Shown: positions 15,739 through 24,096 of the stretch, in pieces
Position numbering within the stretch: the stretch's first letter is position 1
How the letters are laid out: each line of letters opens with the position of its first letter
Source of the DNA: an uncultured Lachnospiraceae bacterium
Lineage (GTDB): Bacteria; Bacillota; Clostridia; Lachnospirales; Lachnospiraceae
Assembly: GCA_910585715.1 (NCBI GenBank)
Contig: CAJUEX010000044.1
Coordinates: forward strand, 1-30,892
Length of the DNA stretch: 30,892 bases
Direction: 5' to 3'
Translations under genes and position numbers: made by a program
The notes under the pieces: generated by a model
Seen by the model: the letters and a program-made list of their open reading frames with translations, nothing else
The model's database searches: none
What the model was told of the DNA's origin: nothing

Positions 15739-16962
15739 CTACTGCGTCGCAAATAATAATTGCATCGTACTTCTTTTTCCCGTGCGCAAAAGTGCAACTG
15801 TGCAGCCCGTCATATACGGAACTGCAATCATTGCATCAGACAATAAAACCGTACTTACATTTTGAAACAACAAACATACAGTATCTCCAATCAGAAAACC
15901 TGTCAAAATCAGGCACAATTGCTCTACCCATAAGATTGCCACACACCTAAATGTACTGCCTCCCATTGCCCTCATCAAAGCAAGTTCCCTGACTCTGCTA
16001 TCCATCAGCAATATACTGGCGATATAGGCCACTCCCAATATAGTGAGGCAGATAATACCAAAAAAGTATTTATATATCTGTATCGTCTTTTGAAGCTTGT
16101 CTGCCATGGATACAAAAACCGTGTCCCGCACATTCAAAGCACATCCTTCAAAAGAATCATTTGCCATCACGTTCTTTTCCATAAATCCCAGTGATTTCAT
16201 TTCAGCTTTAAAGTCATTAAGCGCTAACGGATCTGCCACATAAAAAGAAACATAAGATGGTTGAAAAGGAATCTGCTTTCGTGCATAACTTTCCTTCAAA
16301 AGTCCGATTGGAATTAAAATGTCAGGAGGCATTGCACCGGTATCCCCTGCCAGAATATCCATTTCTCCCACAACTGTAACATTTAAGATTTCCATAGGAT
16401 AACAGTGAATCCCTTTCTCGTCGTCATAATCATAATAGTATAGATTCAGCTGTATCTCCTGCCCCTGCTTCCACTGTCTTTCCTTCATCAGAGTGCTGCT
16501 GACAATGCATTTTGCATCGGATGACTGAAAAAGGAAATTTGATTCCTGACTTAATTTTATGTTTTCCCGGGTAAGCCCAGGCACCGCTTCCATACAGTTG
16601 ATACCCTCTACCGACAGCGTCAGGTTCTTCTTCCATTCCTCGGGGGAAAAATCACCAATTCCTCCCATCATTCGGATTCCATATGCTACATCCTTTACCT
16701 GCGAAGAGGTAAGAAGCCCCCTTGCCAGTGCCTCATCAACCCAAATCCCCGTACTTTTTGAGCCATTCAGATTCGTAATCTGACAATACACCGGCATCAC
16801 CTCCGGCAAACTCATAAGCTGATTCCGATTGCTCTGCATATTTCCAAGGTAGATATTGACAGCAGTCACCATCAAGACACAGATCAGTAATGTGATAAGG
16901 CTTTTCTTTTTGTTACGAGCTATGTTTCTAGCTATTATATACATTCCATCTCCCCCAACCAT
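15739..16962 (-). CDS. FtsX-like ABC permease (small subunit)
   Basis: 407 residues with an N-terminal helix after a basic start (ARNIARNKKKSLITLLICVL), an extracytoplasmic domain, and a C-terminal FtsX bundle starting near residue 295 with the DSRVRELALMRAMGG loop. It pairs with the 616-residue permease as an unequal heterodimer. Two starts are possible: ATG at 16962 (AAAGGA six bases upstream) or ATG at 16944 (GGGGGAG five bases upstream, giving MYIIARNIARN, which looks more like the family). First gene of the operon read from the promoter at 16987-17015. Confidence 0.82.
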   Translation of the reverse strand: MVGGDGMYIIARNIARNKKKSLITLLICVLMVTAVNIYLGNMQSNRNQLMSLPEVMPVYCQITNLNGSKSTGIWVDEALARGLLTSSQVKDVAYGIRMMGGIGDFSPEEWKKNLTLSVEGINCMEAVPGLTRENIKLSQESNFLFQSSDAKCIVSSTLMKERQWKQGQEIQLNLYYYDYDDEKGIHCYPMEILNVTVVGEMDILAGDTGAMPPDILIPIGLLKESYARKQIPFQPSYVSFYVADPLALNDFKAEMKSLGFMEKNVMANDSFEGCALNVRDTVFVSMADKLQKTIQIYKYFFGIICLTILGVAYIASILLMDSRVRELALMRAMGGSTFRCVAILWVEQLCLILTGFLIGDTVCLLFQNVSTVLLSDAMIAVPYMTGCTVALLRTGKRSTMQLLFATQ

Positions 16963-16986
16963 ATGCCGTCCTTTGTTGTTTTCTAT

Positions 16987-17015
16987 ATTATACTAAGTGT
17001 GCTTATTTTTTACAA
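16987..17015 (-). promoter_or_regulatory. Promoter of the MacB-like transporter and, probably, the whole RiPP operon
   Basis: Minus-strand -35 TTGTAA (17010-17015), 17-base spacer, -10 TATAAT (16987-16992). No other comparably good promoter is seen between here and the precursor gene, and the gaps between genes are 8-28 bases, so this promoter probably drives everything down to the terminator at 7138-7163. Confidence 0.7.
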
Positions 17016-17090
17016 CTATTTTTTCTAACGTGAAATGGGATATTCGGGAATATTTGGAAGTGCTCAAAGGATATCTATACTGTAAAAATG

Positions 17091-17138
17091 CAAAAGAACT
17101 GCCGCTTCACAAACTTTTAATCGTTAAGGCGACAGTCC
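17091..17138 (-). terminator. Terminator of the C25 protease gene
   Basis: Inverted repeat of 10 bp with two G-U pairs (17129-17138 with 17096-17105), followed in the transcript by UUCUUUUGC and a further U-run. It lies 12 bases past the protease stop codon and isolates that gene from the downstream transporter promoter. Confidence 0.65.
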
Positions 17139-17150
17139 TTTATTTAAATA

Positions 17151-19892
17151 TTAATTTTTCTTTTTCGGAGTGACCCCGATTGCAGTTTCCGGGTCCCCCA
17201 GCAGATTGATGGTATACATACAGAAGCGAATTACATTTCCGTTATCGGCATCGTTTACATATTTGATAGTCTTTTGCTTGCTTTTTGCCAAAGCCACGCC
17301 CATTTTCTTTTCCGAGCTTTTTCCGTTTAATGCATAATGCCAGAACCAACGGTCATAAATCTGAGACGGTCCGTTGGTTCCCGATGCGGAAAACCAGCCG
17401 TATCTGGAATTTACCACACAGGCAAATGCCCCGGTTTTCTTGCTGGATACCAGCAGATATTCCGCAACGCTGTCCTTGTCTTCATAGGTATCCGATGTTG
17501 TCATATTGTCAAAGGAGCCTGCATAGCAGCCCTGGCTGTAAAAGAAGAATGCCTTTTTATTTTTCAGCTTTGTAACATCCGACCTGTTAAGACGCATTAC
17601 AACGCCCGTATCGGAGTGTCCCATATGATTAATCAGCTCCGGCGAGCTGTTCAGCTTCTTAATTAAGGTGTTTTTCTTCCACTGATGGTTTGATGCGTCT
17701 CTGTCATATAAGGTGGTCACCTTGTATTTTTTAGGAATTCCTTTTGTTGTTATATTATTTGACTTTGAGCCTTTCTTTATTTCATCCTTATAATTTCCGC
17801 CATATATTTCGCTCAGCGGATTTATATCCAGGCTGGCTGTATCTCCTGTGTTATTATAATAATGGCTTCCTTCAAAGGCCTCTCGGAAGGTCTTTCCTTC
17901 GCATTCATTCAAGTATTCTTTCACATAGGAAATTTCCTTTAAAATAGTCTGCTTTTGTCCTTCTTCATAGTCGCCTTCCTTTAAAGCCTCCTCCATGTCC
18001 TGACAAAAGCTGTAAAGCTGAAGCAGCTCCATTCTGGTTATCTGCTCTGACTGCCCGCTTCCATTTAAATATGCATTAACCCGGTCATAATATTGAACAA
18101 GGAATCCGGCAAACTGTCCTGCAAGGGTCAAATCGCTCATAAGCACTTCCTGCAGTGTTTCATTGACCTGATAATACATCGTAACATATTCCTGTTTTAT
18201 CTTCGCATCCCTTAAAGACCTGATAGTATCTGTAAGCTGCTGTCCATCCATTTTTCCCTGCAGCTTTGACGCAAGCTCCACAGAGCACTCATAATTCCCT
18301 GTCAGCTGTTCACCAACCATCAATGCCTTTTTCTGTTTTGTGCGCTTTTCGTAATTTATGGTTTTTGAAACAAAATTATTTGCTTCTTTTTTGCTGTCCA
18401 CCGGAGCCCTGCCAACGAAAACGTCATAGCCTAAATCCACTTCCTTGCCGCCCGTTCCATCACCCGGCTCTCCGTAAATTCCATTTCTGTTAGAATCGTA
18501 ATTTCCTCCCAGACAAGCATAATACATATCCGATGCTATCTGAGTGGTGACTCCGTCACTTACCGGCGGACAATACAAAATTCTGGTAGGAACTACAGCT
18601 TTTGGATTGTCTGCATCCCCATCTCCATCGCCGCCTAAAAGAATGTATTTCACCCGATTCTTTTTGTATGCTTCTTTAATGAAATTCCTAACCTTTTCCG
18701 CATTGTCCCTTCCGGAATATTCCTTATATATCTGTTCTGTAGTTACAATAGCTGTCTTCAGCCCCTTTGACTGTTTATGCTTTGCCAGCCTCTGGAAGCT
18801 GCTTTTTAATTTATTGTTGGTAATAATAATATAATCAATCCTGCCGTTCCCTGCAATGCTCTTTCCTGTCTTCGGACTGCCGGTGGAAAGATATCCGGAC
18901 AGCTGCTCTATATTGGCCAAATCTTCATCTATAAAATCCAAATCATCCTCATCCGGTACATAAAGGGATTCTTTGTCTTTTGGGGAAGCTTTTTTAAAGG
19001 TAACCTTTACATCCATGGAAGCATTATAAGCAAGGCTTCCATTTGAATAAGACATGGGATAAATCGTAAGCGTGCAGATACGAAATCCTCTTACTTCCTG
19101 CACTTGGGAAATGGTGTAATTCTTTTGAGGATATTGCTGTGTTCCCTCATAGACAGCCGTATCATATGCATCGCTTTTGCTAAAATCGATTGTATTTCTA
19201 AGCTCTCTTGCCAGCTTTCTGGCTTCCTTTAAGTTGCTGTCCGCATCCAGGGTTTCCTGCTTCAGGGAATCATCCTGCTTTCCTCCTGCCAGCTCTTCAA
19301 GCTCCGGTTCTCCTTCTCTCGGCTCCGCTTCCCCGCTTCCCGCATCATTCACCTGATTGCCTGACACCGGCTGTCCTTCTTCTGATGCCGGTTCCTGTTT
19401 CCCGGCACTTTCTTCTTTCTGCTGTTCCGGTTCCGGCTGCACTGCTTCTGGCTGTTCCGACTCAGGCTGCACTGCTTCCGGCTGTTCCGTTATCATGTCA
19501 TCCGGTTCCGTTACATCCGGTTCTGTCAATCCTTCCGGCTCCTGCTGCTCCATTTCATCCATAGGCATAGTTTGAAAGCCTGCAGAAGGCGCAATTAAAA
19601 TATCTTCATACAACGTGGTGGAGCTTCCCGTAACCTCCACCCGGTCCACCGCTTTCCCTTTGGGAACCACAAAAACAATGGATTTTGAAGGCAGGTCCGG
19701 CATACCCTGTCTGTTAAACTTGTCCAGTCCGTCTACCTCCAGGGCTGTTCCCAGCCTTTCATTTTCAAATTCCAGCTCTCCAAAGTAATAATTCAATTTC
19801 AGCGTATCTGTCTTTTTTGCCTCAGTGCTAAACGGAATGCTGACAGCCAGAACAGAAACCGCGCATAAAAATGCCAGTAGTCTTCTTTTCAT
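17151..19892 (-). CDS. Secreted gingipain-type cysteine protease (peptidase family C25)
   Basis: 913 residues with a Sec signal peptide (MKRRLLAFLCAVSVLAVSIP, probable cleavage after the TEA near residue 25). Residues 112-205 are a Pro/Glu/Gln-rich low-complexity stretch with a repeated EQPEAVQPE unit. The C25 domain starts near residue 350 (GRIDYIIITNN), continues through YILLGGDGDGD and VFVGRAPVDS, and has the probable dyad His759 (NHMGHSDT) and Cys789 (YSQGCYAGSFD), 30 residues apart, close to the gingipain spacing. A helical insertion of about 140 residues (545-690) lies between them and the first half. No LPXTG anchor or sortase signal is seen, so it is probably released or held by other means. 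It has its own promoter and terminator. Substrate not predictable. Confidence 0.82.
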   Translation of the reverse strand: MKRRLLAFLCAVSVLAVSIPFSTEAKKTDTLKLNYYFGELEFENERLGTALEVDGLDKFNRQGMPDLPSKSIVFVVPKGKAVDRVEVTGSSTTLYEDILIAPSAGFQTMPMDEMEQQEPEGLTEPDVTEPDDMITEQPEAVQPESEQPEAVQPEPEQQKEESAGKQEPASEEGQPVSGNQVNDAGSGEAEPREGEPELEELAGGKQDDSLKQETLDADSNLKEARKLARELRNTIDFSKSDAYDTAVYEGTQQYPQKNYTISQVQEVRGFRICTLTIYPMSYSNGSLAYNASMDVKVTFKKASPKDKESLYVPDEDDLDFIDEDLANIEQLSGYLSTGSPKTGKSIAGNGRIDYIIITNNKLKSSFQRLAKHKQSKGLKTAIVTTEQIYKEYSGRDNAEKVRNFIKEAYKKNRVKYILLGGDGDGDADNPKAVVPTRILYCPPVSDGVTTQIASDMYYACLGGNYDSNRNGIYGEPGDGTGGKEVDLGYDVFVGRAPVDSKKEANNFVSKTINYEKRTKQKKALMVGEQLTGNYECSVELASKLQGKMDGQQLTDTIRSLRDAKIKQEYVTMYYQVNETLQEVLMSDLTLAGQFAGFLVQYYDRVNAYLNGSGQSEQITRMELLQLYSFCQDMEEALKEGDYEEGQKQTILKEISYVKEYLNECEGKTFREAFEGSHYYNNTGDTASLDINPLSEIYGGNYKDEIKKGSKSNNITTKGIPKKYKVTTLYDRDASNHQWKKNTLIKKLNSSPELINHMGHSDTGVVMRLNRSDVTKLKNKKAFFFYSQGCYAGSFDNMTTSDTYEDKDSVAEYLLVSSKKTGAFACVVNSRYGWFSASGTNGPSQIYDRWFWHYALNGKSSEKKMGVALAKSKQKTIKYVNDADNGNVIRFCMYTINLLGDPETAIGVTPKKKN

Positions 19893-19948
19893 TTTAACCC
19901 TCCCATAATAAATTCAAAAATACCCGTTTGTTTGCCAACTACAATTAA

Positions 19949-19977
19949 ATCATACAGTATATGACAAAATTTTACAA
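19949..19977 (-). promoter_or_regulatory. Promoter of the C25 protease gene
   Basis: Minus-strand -35 TTGTAA (19972-19977), 17-base spacer, -10 TATGAT (19949-19954), 57 bases before the start codon. The -35 box overlaps the putP stop codon, leaving no room for a terminator between the two genes, so some read-through from putP is likely. Confidence 0.6.
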
Positions 19978-21525
19978 GGAATTATTTCCTTTTTGCACAT
20001 CCTCAAACTCCTTATAAATTTCTTCGGAAGGAGCTTTTGTACAAAGACTTGCAATTATAATTGCAGCCACGCCGATTGCAAAGCCGATTGCCAGCGAATA
20101 AAGCCCTGTGCCGGTTCCTAAAGTTACGACTGCTCCCTCTCCATTTGCCACAAGAGGAATGTAATCCCATACAATAACCGTTACGGCACCGGATAGGATT
20201 CCTGCAACCGCTCCTGCAAAATTGGTGCGCTTCCAAAACAGCGACAACAGCACAATCGGACCAAATGCCGCACCAAGCCCTGCCCATGCATTGGAAACCA
20301 GCCCCATTATGGAATTATCAGGATTCAAAGCAATGAAATATGCCAGCACCGCAATGATAAATACGGTAATTCTGCTGACTCTTAACACTGTTTTATTGTC
20401 CGCATCCTTTTTTATGATACCCTTAAAAATATCCTCCGCCACGGAAGAAGCGCTGACTAAAAGCTGGGAATCTGCCGTAGACATAATTGCCGCTAAAATA
20501 CCGCAAAGGAAAATACCGCCAATAACAGGCAGGCGGAAATCCTGTGTAAACATCTTGATAATCATATGGATAAACACATTCTCAGATTCACTGCCTTCCA
20601 ATACGCCCGGGAGATAAGCCCTTCCTACTACTCCAATCACGCAGGCAAAAGCCAGAGACAATGCCACCCATCCAATTGCAATTCCCTTGGACTTTTTCAG
20701 TTCCTTCTCATCCTTTACCGCCATGAACCGCACCAGAATATGGGGCATTCCGCAATAACCAAGCCCCCACGCAAGCTGGGAAATAATTTCCACTGCAGTA
20801 AAAGGCCTTCCCCCGTTATCCATGAAGTTTAAAAAAGATGCCGCACCTCCTGCTACTCCGGTATTTTCCAACACTGTCGATACATTTCCTGTTCCCACCA
20901 GATTTAAGGCAATCAAGGGTACAGCTAAAATGGCAACCAGCATAAGCGTCCCCTGCACAAAGTCGGTAACGCATACAGCCATAAAGCCACCCAGGAAAGT
21001 ATAGATCAGAATAACAAAAGCTCCTACGGTCAGTGCAATTTTATATTCTACTCCAAATACAGAAGCAAACAGCTTTCCTCCTGCTGCCAGGGCAGAAGCG
21101 GTATAAACAAGAAAGAAAATAACTATCGTAACGGAAGAAATAAACAACAGAACTCTCTTCTTATCATGGAACCTGTTTTCAAAATAGGTAGGCAGCGTCA
21201 GGGAATTATTTGCCCTTATAGTATATCTGCGAAGCCTTTTTGAAATAACAAGCCAGTTAAATACTGTTCCCAGAAACAATCCGATTGCAATCCAGGCTTG
21301 TCCCGTTCCAAGGGCATATACGCTTCCCGGCAGTCCCATCAACAGCCAGCCGCTCATATCCGATGCCTGTGCCGATAAGGCGGCTACAAAGCCGGATAAA
21401 CTCCTTCCTCCTAAAAAGTAATCTTCGGAACTGGTGTTTTTCTTTGCATAAAGGGCACCTATGATTATCATGCCACTTAAGTAAATTGCAAATGCAAGCA
21501 TTATGTAACCTATTGATCCACTCAT
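19972..21525 (-). CDS. putP: Sodium/proline symporter, PutP type
   Basis: 517 residues with about 13 hydrophobic helices, the sodium:solute symporter (SSS) fold. The segment SAQASDMSGWLLMGLPGSVY matches the Na+-binding helix of E. coli PutP, with Asp56 corresponding to the essential Asp55. The core ACVIGVVGRAYLP and STADSQLLVSASSVAEDIF segments are also PutP-like. It imports proline with Na+ for nutrition or osmoprotection; no proline catabolic genes are near. A GGAGAAG site precedes the ATG. Close relatives such as pantothenate symporters are less likely given the match at the substrate helix. Confidence 0.9.
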   Translation of the reverse strand: MSGSIGYIMLAFAIYLSGMIIIGALYAKKNTSSEDYFLGGRSLSGFVAALSAQASDMSGWLLMGLPGSVYALGTGQAWIAIGLFLGTVFNWLVISKRLRRYTIRANNSLTLPTYFENRFHDKKRVLLFISSVTIVIFFLVYTASALAAGGKLFASVFGVEYKIALTVGAFVILIYTFLGGFMAVCVTDFVQGTLMLVAILAVPLIALNLVGTGNVSTVLENTGVAGGAASFLNFMDNGGRPFTAVEIISQLAWGLGYCGMPHILVRFMAVKDEKELKKSKGIAIGWVALSLAFACVIGVVGRAYLPGVLEGSESENVFIHMIIKMFTQDFRLPVIGGIFLCGILAAIMSTADSQLLVSASSVAEDIFKGIIKKDADNKTVLRVSRITVFIIAVLAYFIALNPDNSIMGLVSNAWAGLGAAFGPIVLLSLFWKRTNFAGAVAGILSGAVTVIVWDYIPLVANGEGAVVTLGTGTGLYSLAIGFAIGVAAIIIASLCTKAPSEEIYKEFEDVQKGNNSL

Positions 21526-21565
21526 TTTCTTCTCCTTATTTCATTATATTATTTTACAGAAAAAA

Positions 21566-21590
21566 ACAAGGGCTGAAATTAAACCCTTGT
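21566..21590 (-). terminator. Terminator-like hairpin inside the putP leader
   Basis: Perfect 7-bp stem ACAAGGG / CCCTTGT with an 11-base loop, followed on the minus strand by seven U residues: a textbook intrinsic terminator. It lies only about 6-30 bases after the start site predicted from the promoter at 21603-21631 and 40 bases before the putP ATG, so it would act as an attenuator. No sensor or antiterminator stem is visible in the short leader. Confidence 0.65.
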
Positions 21591-21602
21591 CTGATTTTTC
21601 TT

Positions 21603-21631
21603 ATTATAATATAAGATTAGATTATCGTCAA
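21603..21631 (-). promoter_or_regulatory. Promoter of putP
   Basis: Minus-strand -35 TTGACG (21626-21631), 17-base spacer, -10 TATAAT (21603-21608): close to the sigma-A consensus. The predicted start near 21596 places the terminator hairpin at the very beginning of the transcript. Confidence 0.75.
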
Positions 21632-21667
21632 TTAGTTCTTATTTTAGTCATGGACAAGAACAGCCAG

Positions 21668-21696
21668 TTGACCAATCTATATTTGGGAGCTATAAT
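21668..21696 (+). promoter_or_regulatory. Promoter of the lipoprotein-methyltransferase pair
   Basis: -35 TTGACC (21668-21673), 17-base spacer, -10 TATAAT (21691-21696), 63 bases before the start codon. It diverges from the putP promoter, with 36 bases between the two -35 boxes, so one regulator could act on both. Confidence 0.75.
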
Positions 21697-21758
21697 TTGT
21701 TGAATGAAAGCAGAAAAAAATTTATTGAAGGGTAAAACCTTTTCATAAGGAAAAACCA

Positions 21759-22418
21759 ATGAAGAAAAAAATATGCTTATTGTTGAGCATACTGTTAGTG
21801 TGTACAACTTTAATCGGTTGTAGTGCAAATGATATGCCGCAGAACGAACAGAAGATGATGGAAAATCCACAGGACGCTTCGGAAATAATACAAAACCCGC
21901 AGGTTCAGACAGAGGAATCGGCAGATGCCGGAGATGCACTGTATGAAGCTTTCTTAAAAAATGAAATCGGTGTAGCAAATCCATACGTGGAAGGCATGAA
22001 TTTGACCGTTATGGATGATAAAGGATATGAATCTGAATTTGAAGCCCCGCAGAAAAAGTATGCTTACGTGGATGTAAATGGCGATGAAAATCCGGAGCTT
22101 ATTTTTAAAATAAGTTCCTATCCAAGTGAGTTGATGTATATTTTGGGGATATGTGATAACGAACTTGTTTGTTTTGATGTATTTGAGACGCATACAAAAG
22201 ATATCGCGTTCGGAGTGTACGATTATGGTTTCGTTTGGAAGGTTCAGAATTATGACGGGTTTGAAATGACATTCTATACCTATACTGCCGACGGACAGCC
22301 TATGGAAGCCAGACGTTTTACGGAAGAGAACGGGGCTGATATTGCGGCTCACGAAGGAGAAGAGCCGGAATGGATTGACTGGCAATATGATGGGAATACC
22401 GGTAACTTAAGCAAATAG
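21759..22418 (+). CDS. Hypothetical lipoprotein
   Basis: 219 residues. The N-terminus MKKKICLLLSILLVCTTLIGC is a lipoprotein signal with lipobox LIGC and lipidated Cys21, so the protein is anchored to the outer face of the membrane. A Gln/Asn/Glu-rich linker follows (22-60), then a folded region with KYAYVDVNGDENPELIFKIS, a DVNGDENPEL pattern common in clostridial surface proteins of unknown function that may bind calcium. I do not recognise a specific family. AAGG ribosome binding site eight bases upstream; first gene of a two-gene plus-strand unit. Confidence 0.8.
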   Translation: MKKKICLLLSILLVCTTLIGCSANDMPQNEQKMMENPQDASEIIQNPQVQTEESADAGDALYEAFLKNEIGVANPYVEGMNLTVMDDKGYESEFEAPQKKYAYVDVNGDENPELIFKISSYPSELMYILGICDNELVCFDVFETHTKDIAFGVYDYGFVWKVQNYDGFEMTFYTYTADGQPMEARRFTEENGADIAAHEGEEPEWIDWQYDGNTGNLSK

Positions 22419-22459
22419 GCAATTATCTGAAAATATGAATACAACAAGGAGAAAAACTC

Positions 22460-23320
22460 ATGTGGATTGCGGACAACTGGAAGGATTATGAAGTATTGGA
22501 TACATCCGGCGGAGAAAAGTGCGAGCGGTGGGGGGATTATATTTTAGTACGGCCCGACCCGCAGGTGATTTGGAACACGCCGCACAATCATCCCGCATGG
22601 AAACATAAAAACGGGCATTACCACCGAAGCTCCAAGGGCGGCGGGGAATGGGAATTTTTTCATCTGCCGAAGGAATGGTCCATTCATTACAGGGAACTGA
22701 CCTTTCATTTAAAGCCCTTTAGCTTTAAGCATACCGGGCTCTTTCCCGAACAGGCCGTGAACTGGGACTGGTGCGCCGATAAAATAGGAAGCGCCGGACG
22801 AAGCGTAAAAATTCTGAACTTATTTGCCTATACAGGAGGCGCCACTATATCCGCTGCAGCAGCAGGGGCTTCCGTTACCCATGTAGACGCCTCTAAGGGC
22901 ATGGTTGGCTGGGCAAAAGAAAATGCTGCTGCGTCCGGCTTATCCGAAGCGCCAATCCGCTGGCTGGTAGATGACTGTGTGAAATTTGTGGAACGTGAAA
23001 TCCGTCGCGGAAACACTTATGACGGCATTATTATGGATCCTCCCTCTTATGGCAGGGGACCCAAAGGAGAAATCTGGAAAATAGAAGATAATATTTTTTC
23101 CTTTATTGAGCTTTGCACTAAGCTTCTGGCAAAGGATGCCATATTCTTTCTGGTAAACTCCTATACTACCGGCTTGCAGCCCGCCGTGTTATCTTATATG
23201 ATGAACACTGCCATCACCCCAAAACGGGGAGGGACGGTAGAGGCTTCCGAAATCGGTCTTCCTGTTACGGAAAGCGGTCTTATCCTTCCCTGCGGTGCTT
23301 CCGGTAGATGGTGCAGATAG
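22460..23320 (+). CDS. Class I SAM-dependent methyltransferase, RlmI-like (COG1092 type)
   Basis: 286 residues. Motif I ILNLFAYTGGAT (118-129), the acidic VDAS loop (142-145) and the catalytic DPPSYGRG (193-200) are those of the RlmI/RlmK group, which methylate cytosine or guanine in 23S rRNA. The N-terminal PUA domain of RlmI is absent and is replaced by a short region (GDYILVRPDPQVIW). The C-terminus ALPCGASGRW-type ending (here LILPCGASGRWCR) is complete, so it is not truncated. Target base unknown. 41 bases after the lipoprotein gene, AAGGAG site. Confidence 0.82.
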   Translation: MWIADNWKDYEVLDTSGGEKCERWGDYILVRPDPQVIWNTPHNHPAWKHKNGHYHRSSKGGGEWEFFHLPKEWSIHYRELTFHLKPFSFKHTGLFPEQAVNWDWCADKIGSAGRSVKILNLFAYTGGATISAAAAGASVTHVDASKGMVGWAKENAAASGLSEAPIRWLVDDCVKFVEREIRRGNTYDGIIMDPPSYGRGPKGEIWKIEDNIFSFIELCTKLLAKDAIFFLVNSYTTGLQPAVLSYMMNTAITPKRGGTVEASEIGLPVTESGLILPCGASGRWCR

Positions 23321-23388
23321 GCAATGCTAACCTGCTCTGTCCGCATGCGGAAGAAATCCGGCATAAACAGACACTTGCAAACTAACAT

Positions 23389-23430
23389 AAAAATCATGAC
23401 CACCAGCTTAGCCGGTGGTCATGATTTTTT
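23389..23430. terminator. Bidirectional terminator
   Basis: Near-perfect inverted repeat (AAAAATCATGACCACC and GGTGGTCATGATTTTTT, 9-base loop) with U-tracts on both strands. It serves the plus-strand methyltransferase unit and, directly abutting the TAG stop at 23431, the convergent minus-strand membrane protein gene. Confidence 0.88.
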
Positions 23431-23862
23431 CTAATATCCGCTGTAAGAGCTTCCGCTCATTGACATCATCGTTGCCCCAAATGCAATAAAAATAAAAATA
23501 TACAATACAAATATGATTGCGAAAACTCCTAACGACACCTTAAAATAATTGGATTTACTCTTCTTTTCATTTTTACTGAATGCCCATACGAACATCATGA
23601 CGATATTTACACACGGAACCATCATAATCAAATAAGCGATTATCCATTCACCTATTGAAACCGGTTCTTCCAGTCCATCATATGCAGGCTTTGGCGGGTC
23701 TAACGGGCCGTTATATGTAGGCGGCACAAACGGCTGTCCATTATAATTGTTCATATTAGATTGATTGGAATATGAACTTTCAAAGCCGTTATTAGTAGTT
23801 GTCTGATTGGAATATGAGCTTTCAAAGCCATTGCCCATATTGTTAAAATTGTTGTTGTCCAT
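23431..23862 (-). CDS. Small Asn-rich membrane protein, paralogue A
   Basis: 143 residues. The N-terminal 65 residues are Asn/Ser/Gly/Pro-rich with a direct repeat of NGFESSYSNQ and no hydrophobic segment; two membrane helices follow (about 72-92 and 110-132), the first within EPVSIGEWIIAYLIMMVPCV, and a short basic loop FSKNEKKSKSNYFK between. The same helix-loop-helix unit occurs widely in Firmicutes after zinc-ribbon or disordered N-termini; function unknown. Paralogue at 25316-25675 shares the sequence, promoter and leader. Own promoter, own terminator. Confidence 0.75.
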   Translation of the reverse strand: MDNNNFNNMGNGFESSYSNQTTTNNGFESSYSNQSNMNNYNGQPFVPPTYNGPLDPPKPAYDGLEEPVSIGEWIIAYLIMMVPCVNIVMMFVWAFSKNEKKSKSNYFKVSLGVFAIIFVLYIFIFIAFGATMMSMSGSSYSGY

Positions 23863-23936
23863 GTAGGTACCCTCCCTCTTTTCACTTCCGTTCTATCTGA
23901 CGGAAGGACTTCGTTTTGATAAATATATACTACGTT

Positions 23937-23965
23937 AGAATATCACATTTTAGAATCACAGGCAA
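23937..23965 (-). promoter_or_regulatory. Promoter of paralogue A with conserved leader hairpin
   Basis: Minus-strand -35 TTGCCT (23960-23965), 17-base spacer, -10 TATTCT (23937-23942). The same boxes and spacing occur upstream of paralogue B. The leader has a hairpin CTTCCGT/ACGGAAG just before the GGGAGGG ribosome binding site. Confidence 0.5.
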
Positions 23966-24034
23966 GTAAATGGAACAAATTTCTAAATTTTTCTTGAAAA
24001 ATCTAAATTTTTTCTAAAGCAGTGACAATATGTA

Positions 24035-24088
24035 ACAGTTCAGCCCTCAGCTTTCCCACATAGAAATCGAAGCTGAGGGCTGAACATA
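24035..24088. repeat. Short palindromic repeat related to the 214-bp element
   Basis: A 16-bp perfect inverted repeat (GTTCAGCCCTCAGCTT at 24038-24053 with its complement at 24070-24085), 16-base loop. It starts with AACAGTTCAGCC, exactly like the outer end of the 214-bp element at 26571, but lacks the conserved centre. It lies 9 bases past the DUF2752 stop codon; no U-tract follows on the minus strand, so it is a poor terminator and may rather be a stripped-down member of the repeat family. Confidence 0.6.
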
Positions 24089-24096
24089 TTACTTTC

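Noticed and set aside
21628..21984. 118-codon minus-strand open frame across the putP/lipoprotein divergent region
   Set aside because: It runs over both promoters and antisense to the lipoprotein gene, has no ribosome binding site and no recognisable domain.
24035..24088. Palindrome after DUF2752 considered as an ordinary terminator
   Set aside because: No U-tract follows in the minus direction; the outer sequence matches the 214-bp repeat, which explains it better.
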